Position numbers and translations under genes: made by a program
From: Zygnema cylindricum
Taxonomy: Eukaryota > Streptophyta > Zygnematophyceae > Zygnematales > Zygnemataceae
Reading direction: 5' to 3'
Length of the DNA: 64,000 nucleotides
Assembly: GCA_037447655.1 (NCBI GenBank)
Contig: JBBHKE010002559.1
Span: 62,001 to 126,000 of the forward strand
In this document: positions 45,781 through 57,900 of the stretch, in pieces
Numbering within the stretch: the stretch's first letter is position 1
Layout of the letters: each line of letters begins with the position of its first letter
Notes under the pieces: model-generated
Seen by the model: the letters and a program-made list of their open reading frames with translations, nothing else
Database searches by the model: none
What the model was told of the DNA's origin: nothing

Positions 45781-48216
45781 TTACTGACTTTGTATATTTG
45801 AGGGTTCAACAGACTTTCCTTCATCCTTAACTACTAGATGCTTTACTAAGATTATATCTTCCCTCTTTAGATCATAAACTCTATATCTTTTAACATCCTC
45901 ATCATATCCGAATAAGTATCTTGGTTTTCCTTTAGGATCCAGCTTCCAATTAGACCGATCTGTATCTAGATTGAATATTTGACTGCCGAAAACCTTTAAG
46001 TGAGATATGTCTGGTTTTCGGCCTGTCCATCTCTCATAAGGTGTTTGATATTTTATAGCTGAAGTAAGAACTCTATTTTTGAGGTAATTAGCACAGTTCA
46101 TTGCTTCTGCCCAAAACCTTTTTCCTATATTCTTATCTGACAACATACTTCCAACACTATGACTTAGTGTTCTATTTAACCTTTCAGCTACCCCATTCTG
46201 TTCCGAATTTTCTGGAACTGTCTTTTGGTGTTGGACCCCATCTTCTCTCAGAAAATCCTCAAACTGGTTAAAAGTATACTCTCCACCATTGTCACTCCTT
46301 ACTCTCTAAATTGGAGTTTCATGGAATTTTTCGCTCTATGCTTTATATTGTCTAAAACAATCCTGAGCTTGTTTTTCAAAAAATACACCCGAGAATACCG
46401 AGATCAATCATCAGTGATAGTCATCATAAATATCTTCCCCCCGGTGAGGGCACTTTAGCCGGTCCCCAAATATCTGTGTGTACTAGATCAATAATTTTTT
46501 CTCCCTTATAGGTGGTTGTTTTAGGAAAGGGTAATCTGTGAGCTTTACCTTGAGCACATCCACTACAATCACTTATATTATCACTCTCACTGAACTTAAT
46601 CCCTTTCACCACTCCCATCTTTTTCATTTCTCTTAACTTATCTAGATTCACATGCCCAAGCCTCTTATGCCACATCATAATATCATGAACACCAACATAA
46701 TACAGTTTCTTTGTTTCATTACTTCAAATCAGCCTAAACATCCCTTGGCTACCTTTCTCAACAATAGAAAAGACCCCCTCCTCAAAACTTGTAGTAAAGA
46801 CTCCTTCCCTAGTGTTAGTGAAAAAACCCTTATCATCTAACAAAGATGTAGAGATGAGGTTTTTATTTAGCTCCGGAATAAACAATACATCGGAGATTGT
46901 TACTATAGATGTCTTTCCTTTTACTAGCACTTTCAGATCTACCGATCCTACAAGAGTAGAAGTGACTATCCTCCCATCCCCGTACTCTATCTCTACGGTG
47001 GGAATCTTTCTTATCTTAGTGAACAGGTGTTTATCCTTACACATGTGCATGGAGGCACCTGAATCTAAAATCCAGCCTGCTTCACCTTTCAATCCACCGT
47101 CAGCACATTTGTGGCTTCGTGGAATTTCGACCTCGTTTTTCGCCTCCAACTCCTCATCCAATAAGAGTTCATCGTCCTCGTCCTTGGATTCTGCCTCATG
47201 CACTTCTGTCACAAGAGCATTTTTCTTTCCTCTCGTGGTTCCACCGGTCTGTCCCTCCTTTAATCGATGCTTGTTTAGCTTAGTGCACTCCGCCATATAG
47301 TGCCCCGGTTTCTTACAAAAATGACATAAACCTTAGGGAGCCCTTGATCAAAACTTGTCGGTCTAATTTTTTTGCTCCCTCCCCCCATAGTTTCTTATCG
47401 GTCTTCCTTGTTCCTCCAATCGGTCGCAGCTGCCAAGGCTTGCCCACACTTTCCTCCCCTTCGGATCTCAATTGTATTCTCTCGATCGAGAATCATCCCT
47501 ACCACTAAGTTCCATATCCACCTCGATTCCGGCAAGTCCTGCACACGGTTGACAATGTTCTAGAACTCATCGGGTAACTTCATCAATAAACAGTTAACCT
47601 TTTCTTTTTCACTAAAATATTTTCCCGCACTCTTTTGCTCTATGAAGAGTGTAGCAAGCTCATTGCAAAAATCCAACATCTTCCCCCCTTTGTATACATA
47701 TTTTTTAACTTTCCGATCAACCAACTATTGTTGCTGAATTGTACCACTTCGGTACATCTCTATGAGAGCCATCCACAGATTGGTTGCCCTTTCTTCCTGC
47801 AAATGAGGACATGCAAGTCCTTGAGTAAGATGGTGTAGGATGAAGTGCTTTGTCGCCATATTGTTGAAGTCCTACGTTTCAGTATCATTCTCGTCGTTCC
47901 TCGGAATAGGTGACATGAATCCTGAACAACTTGCTATGGGTGTGGTCGTCTCCTTCTCCGCTCCTTTGTCCACCACCTCTCCTTCCTTTGTCTCCTTCTT
48001 TGAAGATGGATATGCTTTCTTTGTCAATCTGCTTCCTCCAAACCTTTCAGGGATTCTAAGACTTGATAGACGCCCGAATCGTCCACTCACTATCCCCCAA
48101 AACCTTTTTTCGCATAGAGCTCCTATCATCATACTTTCCCAGTATATGAAGCCAGTTCCATTAAATATTGGTACCCTAGAGGGTGGGCCAATAACGTGAA
48201 ACTCTGAGACCTCCAT
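45781..48216 (-). pseudogene. Copia F gag-protease-integrase
   Basis: Gag begins at ATG 48214-48216 inside the LTR (MEVSEFHVIGPPSR). It has TAG at the ETW codon (near 47873) and TAG in the QQQLADQ segment (near 47727), both positions shared with other copies. The zinc knuckle region has a stop just upstream. The protease motif DSGASMHMC lies in 46724-47296, the integrase zinc region (HKRLGHVNLDKL, CSGCAQGK) in 46424-46678, and the integrase C-terminal part in 45781-46146. A frameshift separates the core. Confidence 0.87.
48182..48196 (-). promoter_or_regulatory. Primer-binding site of Copia F, decayed
   Basis: GGTGGGCCAATAACG on the plus strand: two mismatches to the anticodon-arm sequence seen intact in A, C, D and E. 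Confidence 0.65.
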
Positions 48217-49247
48217 AAGTCCTCAGAATAGACAACTTCCAAGAACCCTATAGGATAACCCTGACCCCTTTGTGTTTCAGCGAAAACAACTGCCACCCTT
48301 GCAGACAAAAACTCGGACCACCTTCACCCCTGTGAAGGTAAGACTCCCTTGAGTCGATATTAAAAAGAATCTCTGAATTTGCTCCCTTGAGCAGTAAGTT
48401 ATGGAGGGCCAAAGTTGACCTTTTGTACAGAAGCTCTTTGTGAGAGAGGGTCCTATCTACTAATTTTTCTAGGTCTTATCTCTTTCACAAACTCTATCTA
48501 CTGATGCACGGAGCCATTCATATTACACTTCCATACACAAAAGTACAGCTGTCGGTGTACTTTTTGTACGGACACTGTACGACATGCCCTAAATGTCGAC
48601 ACATGGTATATAAGAATTTGCTCCCTTAATCCTTAGAGATGCCGCGATACAATGTTATTCTGCCACGTGTCATCCGATGTGGCGATGACCAAAACCGTCA
48701 AAATCCTCTTTCGCGGTCTAGGTATTTATTTCGGCCGTCCGGTTAAATGCACATTTAATCGTAGCCGTAATAAATACCTGCGCGGTATTCGTTTCGCTAT
48801 TGAAACAAATGCGCGGTACATGTTTCTTGGCTATATCTTAATTCGTACTTTTACATTCGTGGATCTATGTATCCCGTAAACAGTTGCAGTCAAATGAATT
48901 ATCCTACGTGGTAATATTTAATTAAATTTCAAACTATATAGTACGTATCACTAGTTCTAGACTTAACGGATAAGGTTGCTCACCGTCCGGCAGGTACTAG
49001 GATCAAATCCGGGATGCTGCATATATCCTTTTAGTAAATATAACCCTAACGGTAAATAAACGAATATATTTCCCGTAAACATTTGGAGAGCCTAGGTAGC
49101 CATGGCTCTAGCTTCCTCTACAATTTCTTAGTTACTGCGACAAGTTTGAGAGTGGGAGAGAGAAGTTAGAGATAGATTGCCTCGATATCTTTCTATATTT
49201 CTATTTAGACCTAGAAATGACTTAAAATAATACCATTAATTTCTACA
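48197..49247 (-). repeat. 5' LTR of Copia F
   Basis: 1051 bp, TGAAACTCTGAGACC to ATTTCTACA. Contains the GTAC cluster near 48541-48580 and a T-arm-like hairpin with one substitution near 48993-49010. Confidence 0.92.
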
Positions 49248-49252
49248 TTAAC

Positions 49253-51983
49253 TACATCCGGTTGTACAGATATTTCGTACAGATATTTTGTTTGTAGATT
49301 TTTTTAAGATTTTTAGAATATGGACTCTAACCTATGTGGCGCCAATCATATTTGAGGAAGGTTTGTTACTTGCCCGACATAATGGAGCGTACTTCCAATA
49401 AATGCAGTCAGTAGACTTGTTTGTACATTTACTGGGACCGCCTAATAGAATGTTACCCTTAGTATACGAATTGTAGATCAGGGTGCATCTCCACGTACTT
49501 GAAACTTAGAGGATTTACTTTGTATTTTAGCGCAGATCTGGCGGACCTGAATTTCGGGTGTATACGTCGACAATGCTCTTGACGTTTGTCGACATGTACA
49601 ATCTGTGATGACGCACGTTATTTTTTGTAACTGCTTGTGACGTTGCATGACTTTTCGTGACATTGTAGACGTACCGCCATCCAACCCGTGCCGTTTCACG
49701 GTTGAAGAAGATTTGTCCGCTCGACGTGAATTGTCATCGGATCTTGAGACCCTTGGCGAAATAAAATCCGTACCAGGTGCAAATGGACAAAACCAAACAA
49801 ATTGCATACTTTGTTTTGTCGTACTTGAACGAAAAGGCACAAAACATAGCGGATCGTGCACTTTTCATCGTTGCTTGAATTCTTTTGAAATTTGTTAAAA
49901 AAAAATTACACGTGCGACTACGTGTTTCTATTTGTTTTTCGAAAATTCTTTGTTATAAAACCCATCTTCTCTGTGTTTTAAAGAAAAGTTTGAAGATGAC
50001 GTTTTTTGGCGTGGCCGTGGGTTGAAGAACACAAAACGACAACATGTAGTACATCTTAAATTCGATGATGACGCAAAATGTACTTCTCATTTTTTCTATT
50101 TTTTTGTACGGTTGAAACTTACGCGGTACGGCTCTAAGTTTTACATGAAAACAACAGTAAAAAACCCTTACTTTTAGGCACATGGAGACGCACCCTAAGC
50201 TTCTAATGCTGCTTCTCCATCAGGTGCCGACAGGCGCCGACAGTAATTGTACAAAATCGTTTACTGACACTAATATTTCGTTCACTTCTCCATCAGGTCG
50301 TGTCAGCAATGAAATCTATCGCGTATGTGTTTTATTTTGATTGGTGCACGTTGGTTCCTCTTCTATCGCCAAACATGGTCAAAGATTCAAAAAGCATAAT
50401 ATCTGAACTTGTATCCCGTATAGCCCATAGTTCAAAAGTAGGTTTTTTTATGGTAGGCCTTTGGTAGGCGCACAAAACTTTGCACAAAACTCTCGCAACT
50501 TAGGCATACTGTATGTGTGTGCCTCGTGCACACTCCTGTACGAACATCGGAATCTGACGTAAGATCAAAGTACACCGCACGCCACCGGACGGAATTTTTT
50601 AGCGAACTGACACGGCGTAGGATGACATTCTGTGGGAAAAAAAACCGGGAAAAAATAAAAAACCGGGAAAATTCTCAAATAGCGTAGTTTACTCTATAAT
50701 TTTCATTACTCTAATTAGGGCTATTTAAGTACCATAAAAAATGAAAGTACGTTGTCTCTTAAATAGAGTGGTGTACGGTCAGTGTCAAACCGTACATAAA
50801 TGTACCTTTTTTAAGTTAAAAAGTACAATAAATTAGTTTTAGTAACCGCGGATGCATGAGAATGTGCGTTCTAAAAAGGGAAAAAAACCATGTCGTAAAA
50901 AACCCCGTTCGCACACATTCGTCTGACAGCCGCATTTCGACCGTGTGAACGCCAACGGGGTTGGTCCGTAGGTTTTGGTATTTTTTTTGTCAGTGTGGTA
51001 TTTTTTTTTTTTTTATCGTCCTATACTGCTTGGTTGGTCATTTTTAGGCTTTATCTAATATGACAGATTGTCCTTTCGTAAGTTGTGTTATGGGCTTTTC
51101 ATGTGATCTTTTTAAAATCGCCTACTTTGATCAGTGACCGTCCGATCGTCCAAATCTGACGGTTTAAATAAAAAGTCCCTCAAAACTCACAGAAATATTT
51201 GTTTGTCCGATTTTTTTTCAAAATTTAGACATTTCGCTTAATTCTCTATCGATCGATGGCAACTCAACCCTGTCCCTATTTTATTTCATTTTGCGGCCAA
51301 TACAATATGGGTCTTAAGGGCATATTGTATGTTTTGCGTACAGTAGGCATATTGTATGGGCGTACGGTCACCTACTTTTGAACTATGATTATAGCCAGCC
51401 GCAAAATTATATTACATGCGTTTACAATTTGTACGTTTGTGTTTTGATATTTTTGTCGTTGTTTTGTCGTTCGTGCTTCGTCGTGGCGCCGCAAATTCCG
51501 GACGGATGTCAACGGATGGTGGAGGAGGCGTCACGGCACATTCTTCGACAAACATTTTCTCGTTGTTTTCGTTGGATTTGATTCCCGCTTGTTCGAAGGC
51601 GCGTGGCAAATGTCCGAAGGCGCATGGTTCGTACGTGACCTTTCCACGCGTAAACATTTTACACGTCTTGTGATTGGCTAGTGTCGTCCCTGAGGAGAGT
51701 AGCCAATCACTGGACGGAGTGACCTTTTGCTTCGAAAATTCATAATCGGACGGTCTACGTTGTCGCCCAAAAGTTTGGAGAATCTTGACGAATCCCCAGT
51801 AATCATGTTTTATAAAAAAATAAATTTTACAGTACGAAAATGAGCTGATATGTACGAAAATGTACTTTTCCCAGTAAACAACCCCACTTTTCGCCTGATG
51901 GAGGTTCACCCAAGTTACATCTTTTGGCCCTCCGTAGGTTCCCTTGTCGTTTTCTCGGCCAGGCATGCGCAAGCGGAGTGTCT
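49253..51983. other. Intergenic, upstream of the TRM3-like gene
   Basis: No gene supported. It contains a direct repeat GCTTCTCCATCAGGT (near 50212 and 50284), a possible weak family 1 inverted-repeat pair (GTACACC near 50569 and GGTGTAC near 50771), homopolymer T runs near 51000, and GC-richer sequence from 51480 onward. The promoter of the 51984 gene should lie at the right end. Confidence 0.4.
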
Positions 51984-54900
51984 ATGGCTCGTCTTCTCGC
52001 TGCTGTCAGATGCCTCTCAGCGGCTTCCACTTCCTCGCCTTCTCTGTCTCCCGCCGCTGTGGCGCCAGATGTCATCCGGGCGCTCATTGCGTGCTCGCAG
52101 GAAACTCCGGAAGAGTTTTTGGCAGCGGCCCTGCAAGCTTTTGTAAAGGTGAGATAGAGAGAAAGTAAGAGGAAGAGGGAGAGAGACCGGAAGGGAGAGA
52201 CCGAGAAAGCGCACAAAAGAGACACATAAGAAGGGAGAAGTGCAGAATTTTCACTCAGCTTGTGTTTTGAAGGTTATGGCTGACCATTTTAAACCCTGGA
52301 TCCTATCAATCATAATGTTATTCACATAATTAGTGTTGACCGTAGTTCATTCGAATATTTTTTTTTTATTGGGATTTGAAAAACATGACTCAAATGTGGA
52401 TTGTATCGATGTTGGAAATTCTATCAAGAATTGTCTGAGCTAGCATTTCTTACGGAAAAATATTCAACATTATTTGAGATCATAATCCTCGTAGTTGTTT
52501 GCTGGGTATCAATAGGATCCAAACAGTGCTCGAGCATCACAGGCATGCCATCCAGGCAAATGCAGGTGATGCACAGCACAAGTTTTAAGTGAATTCTCCA
52601 ATGCCTAATAGTGAAAGTGAAATTCGGGATGGTGAGAAAGAGAGGGAGATGATGAGAGGGAAAGGGGGTGGAAGAGGGGGGAAGGTGAAGGAAAAAAAGG
52701 ACATCAGAGGTGATAGAATAACAAAAGAAAGAGCTTTAGGTGAGGCAATCGATCCATTGTTACCCGAAAGATAGAAAAGGAAGAAGTGAGTGCTAATGAA
52801 GCACGCAGGTAAGTTAAAATTTTGAAAACCTGTACTTAATTCGTCCTTTTTCTCTTTGTTCATTCATGTTTTTCTTTTTTACATATCATTTGCCCAGCTG
52901 GTTTGGTACACTGCACACTTGTTGTACATTGCTTATCATATGGACTTTTGAGATAATCATATTAAGAATGGTGGAGGTAATTATTGTAGGGCGGCCTTTT
53001 GCCAGTTGATGATGGTGGGGTTTTAATGTTGTGGAAAGTGTACAATGGTGCAAAAGCAAGTCTGTGGGATTTGTTAGCATTTCATAAGTGTGCTAATTAT
53101 GGAAAGTTACATAATGTCATATTCAATCTATACAGACTCATGTTTGAGACAAGAAAGCTTGACATGGTTGCTCCTATGAATGGTTTGAATTAGGCTTTTG
53201 GAGTACTTATTGTCCAGACTTAAGGTTTATAGGGAACATGTCCAGAAACGTACATCCACACAAGTTTGGCAATGTCAGCCATGGATGCGTATGTATATTG
53301 CCAATAAAAGCATTGTATGACTGTTGGAAAATATAAAATCTCATAGCTTCACCTTGAGGATCCCGATATGGTGCTACTTTACAACCAGTGATCTTGACTG
53401 TCCTTATTGCACAATGATTATCTTATAAACCATTATTTCAAAAAAAAAAACAAATAGAATGAAGTCAAGGTTTTCTTGGCATTGTTAATATCATCGACGT
53501 AACAAGCATAATGTATGTTTTGCTGAGATTTTAGGAATGGAAATGCAGAGGACCTTATGCACAAGCCTGAAGTGGAATTTTTTTGGTTTCTTACTCTATT
53601 GTACGTGTTAGTTTTCAGATATTCCTCGTGACAGGTGAATATCTTTCATGTCGATAAACACCTAAAGATATAGCACAAAGCTGAGAACGAAAATGTTGAT
53701 TTTATGGAATTCAATGCCGAATTTCAGTAGAGTTAATAAATCGCTAAATCGCGTTAACGGCACTATTTAAGGAAGTGGACGACAATCCGCCACGTCTCCT
53801 TACACCAAATTAGTATTATGCATTCTAATTTCGCATTTACCCTCATAATTCCTTTGTTAGCGATGTGCGGTTTAGTGATCATGTTGTTTTGCCCTCGAAC
53901 ATTGTGGTGGCCATGTTAATTACTAGTACTGGAAACTTCAGGCAAGGATGGGATTCAATCCTGTACTACCTACCTGGTCAGTTGTACCCTTGGACAAGTG
54001 CAATCTTTATCTCAAAAAATTATATTGGAAGTTATGAACGTAAAATTTGAGCAAGTTTTTGCATTGTCCGACATCATTCTCATAGTTTTTGTAGAGGAAA
54101 TGCTCTTCTTTTAAAACTCAAGGCTTGGCATTTGTTTTGCTCGACTCATCGTATCTGTTTAACTCTTATTGTATGCATGTCCTGAAAATAATAGTAATAT
54201 GTCAGATGTTGAACGTGCTTTGTTTTGTTGCCTGTTTGCAGGAAAATGCCCTTTCCTTGAGCTCTGACGTTGATCTGAGTTTCCGTACAAATGTCTTGTC
54301 TGTAGCAGCAGTACTCTTTGAGGAGCCTGGTAATCTTCCTTCCACAATATGTACTTTGTCTTAATGTTTCGGTGCTGTATGAAAAGTCTTAGGTATGTCA
54401 AAGTTGAGACCAGTCACCTGAAGACTGGTCGTTAAAAAAAAAAGACGTGTTTTGTGTCTGTTTCAGAAGCCTGCTAAAAATAGAAACAATAGTATTTTAG
54501 ACATACCCGACTAATATTTTTGGGCTCATAATGTAGAGTATGCAAACAATTTGGTCTCTGGAGGTATACTTAGCCCTTGGTCTGCCATTATGGTTTTGCA
54601 GGAGTGACCTCTTGGCAATTGGAGAAAGTGGTAACTGAGTTTTGTCTACCATTACTGGCTCCAAAAGTACCACTTCCTTTGCAAGCCAAGGTGAGAGTTT
54701 ATTTTTAAATCTCAGCACTGTAAAGGATATAACCGTCACTTTGTGCCCTTGAAGGTTAATTACGGCTAGATGCCACGATGTTTTTTTTCTCTTTAAAGTT
54801 GCGGGGCCTTTAAACAAGCTTTACAATAATTTTTTGTCGAGATTTGGTTACCAAGTTGTTTCAGGAGGTGTAGAGTTTAGGATGTTGGCGAACATTTGCC

Positions 54901-57900
54901 ATTTCTTGCAATTGTCTTGGACATGAAATTATCATAGACACAAAATGTGTTGTAACATCAAAAAAATGTCATATAATTCTCCTCTTCACACTTTCCCACT
55001 GTCATTGATTTTAGTCATATTGACAAGAGTCTTCTCTCTGTTGTATTTTTGACTTCTGTTACAACCTGAAATACAAAACCGTTTGGTAGCAGAAACTCTT
55101 ATCGTCAACTCTAGGTTGTTTGTACTGATCCAACTTGATGACAAGTCTAATGGACATGAGCTAATGTTTTGGGTACTCTTCAAAAGGTTCTGGGTACTCT
55201 TCAAAAGATCTTGGGTACTCTTCAAAGGTTCTTTTATGCTTTCAGTCCCAATAATCTGTTTTGTGCAAGCATTTTCACTTGCCAGCCTGTACCATACAGG
55301 ACTTCTCAACTGTTCTATCATTTGTTTGTGTGGTTGTAACTGCCTAGTTTTTCAACCGGTCACAGTCAGTTGAGTAGAGGTCAACAGTTGCAGAAGAATG
55401 GCCGGACTGGAAAATGCCTAAAGGTTAAATCTTCTGCAAGGTGTTTTTGGTAGATTTGTACTTTTCATCATTGATGGATGTTTGCTACTCACGATTTGAC
55501 AATAAATCTTGTCGTACTTTCATTAGCAAACCCTAGCTGCGATCACATTTGAGGGAGGGGAGCAAGAGGAGGGAGGGGAGGGAGGATAGAGACAGGAGGG
55601 ACGGGAGGGAGGTGAGGGAAGGAAGCCATGTAAAAATTCAACTGGGAAACTTTGTTGCTGACTGAAATGGTCTTTTGGCAGGTATCTACTATCTGTGCCA
55701 AACTTATTGCATCGCATCGAGCCTGGGCTTTGGCTGTAAATCTTGTTTTTCCTCGCTGTCTTAATGCCTTCGGAATCTCTCAAATAAAGGCATTTCAAGA
55801 CCAAAAAAATGTTTTACAGTCCCCTAAGGATACAAAATTTAATAAATTGGAGGTGACTGCGTCAATCAGAAATGGTGATGTGGACATTTTTTCAGAAAAT
55901 GAAATATCAATAGCACCTCATGCAGCTTGTCGCCTTCTTAGCTGCCTTCTAACTGAAGCAAAGAGCATTGCACAGTCAGAAATGGAGGAGGAAGGGAGAG
56001 TAGGAGGAGAACGGCCAGGTTCTAATCCAGCCACATTCCAGAATATGGATTCTGTCTGTTCTCTACAAGGGGAGCTATCTGGTTTGCAAGTAATGGAGGA
56101 CAAAAATGAAATAAGTTTTTCAACGTTGAATTTCCTCGAACAAGCTGTGGATCAATTTCTTCGGCCAGCTCTTGGGTTACTTCAAGGCCCAGCAGATGAG
56201 GCTATTCGACATCAAATAATGCAAACTCTAATTGCACCCCTTTTTGACATTGCCATTTTTGTCAAACGGACTGGCGGGAGAGCGAGGCAAGGATCGCATA
56301 GTGAAACGAGGTGAGGCTGAAGCGTAGGATGAATCTGATATTCCAAAGTTAATCAAATATCATTTAACCTCAAGTTTCACAGGAGAAGAACGCCAATTGA
56401 AAATTCTAAGTTTAACTGACAGGGTGACCTGTTTCAAGGTGTTTTGAAAGTTTTCTGTTAATTTTATTGATTCCGACGGGCATTATTGCCTGATCCCAGG
56501 TCAGCACTCGGGACTACTATCTGGGAGCAATGTCAGTCCTTGGTGAAATTGGGAGGAAGACATAATCGTGAAGCGTACTCAATTTTTGCTTTATTTGCAA
56601 GGCTCCTCCTCCCTCCTATGACCATTTCCGAGTGTCAAGAAGTCCTGGGAAATGGATCGTTGAAAGAGGAATGTGCGTCACCGTTTGAACTTCGTGCTGA
56701 GGATGAATTCTGGAACTTCATCAAAGCTGGCTTGGTGAGTAGGATCAAATTGCACAGGAAGTAAGCTATTATTTACCACACCAGCTGAAATTCCATTCGT
56801 GCCTGATACTCTCATGGAACAATTGAGAAGGCATCTTTTCCTCTTTTATTTATGGTATCACCATATGTCCCGCAAATGTATTTTCCTGTCGTTGCAGGTC
56901 GACAATGATTCTATCACACGAAAGTATGCATTACACATTCTCAAATGCTCTCTGCCTGTGCCAGAAGAGAACAGGGAACAGGTAGTGGACGCAGTGAAAA
57001 GGAAAAGTGCGAAGGAACGGATGAATGCGACAGCTAGCTGTAGCAATACTGAGAGGGAAGAGAACGCGGAGCACAACAAGGGAGCTGAGACACAATGTGA
57101 AGGCCTCAACTATTTGGAAGACTTCATGCAAGCACCCATAGATCCAAACAAGGCCAGAAATTGTCAAGCTCGGTGGGAGGCTTTCATTTTATTATTTGAG
57201 ACTCTGGACGAATATGGCCTGCATTTGGCTGAATCTGCATGGGAGCCACAGGTAGCCATACACTTCATTTGAAAATACGTCGTATTTACATGAGATCGTC
57301 ACCAATGCTAACTGCTGCACTTAATTTTTTTTTACTTGTTTTTGTGAAACTTGTGTGGAAAGACTGGTCATTTACTAGCAATTTTTTATGTTCTGAATAA
57401 GATGTACTTACAACGTTAGAAGACAAGGAAGGAAAAGTAATCTGTGATGTCATTAGTGCCTTTGCGATTGCCTGTTGAGGCGTGTGAATCTATTCGAGAT
57501 TACCCCAGCTGATTTCTGGCTGTTTCTTTCCTTTCCAATCCAAATTTAGAAAGGTGTTAAAATTGAGTGTTTGATATGGTGAAGTAGTCAACCTGAAGCC
57601 AATACTGGTCATATTAAGTCATATGTATTGTTGAGTTGCATAAGCATTCAATTTTCAACCACATTTCTGAAATTGTTGGGACATGTTGTGTGTTCTTTTT
57701 CCTTAAAGATGAATTTTCTACAGAAAGTAATTCCCTCCTATCGAATAACTGCAGATGGATATTTTAGTGCCTTCTACCGCTAATGTGGATACTTGGGACC
57801 TATTTCCTGCAATGGATGTTGATTTGTCATGGGTCGCGGTTTTGTGGGCTCGGGGATTTGTTCACAAGAACCCTCAGGGTAAGAATGCTGTAAGAAAATT

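Larger units (their letters stand above)
42776..49247 (-). mobile_element. Copia element F, target duplication TTAAC
   Basis: A 6.5-kb minus-strand element of the B/D type. LTRs are 42776-43841 and 48197-49247; TTAAC flanks it at 42771-42775 and 49248-49252. The polypurine tract (AAAATAAGGGGAG) is beside the 3' LTR. All domains from gag to RNase H are present, but many stops and frameshifts break the frames. Target duplication and boundaries are intact, so this is a clean insertion of an already decayed or since-decayed copy. Confidence 0.95.

Noticed and set aside
49478-49898. 127-codon minus and 83-codon plus frames upstream of the TRM3-like gene
   Set aside because: They overlap each other antisense and neither resembles a known protein; no splice or promoter support.
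51924-51983. Upstream in-frame ATG extending the TRM3-like protein by 20 residues
   Set aside because: The extension (MALRRFPCRF...) has no family support that I can see. ATG 51984 gives a more plausible start; mentioned as an alternative only.
53720-53870. Possible fifth family 1 inverted-repeat element in TRM3 intron 1
   Set aside because: AATCGCG and GCGATGTGCGG words resemble the termini, but no inverted pair of convincing length could be matched.
55083-55373. 96-codon open frame with a FKRFWVLFKRSWVLFK repeat
   Set aside because: Translation of the 21-bp tandem repeat within an intron; flanking exon phases join without it.
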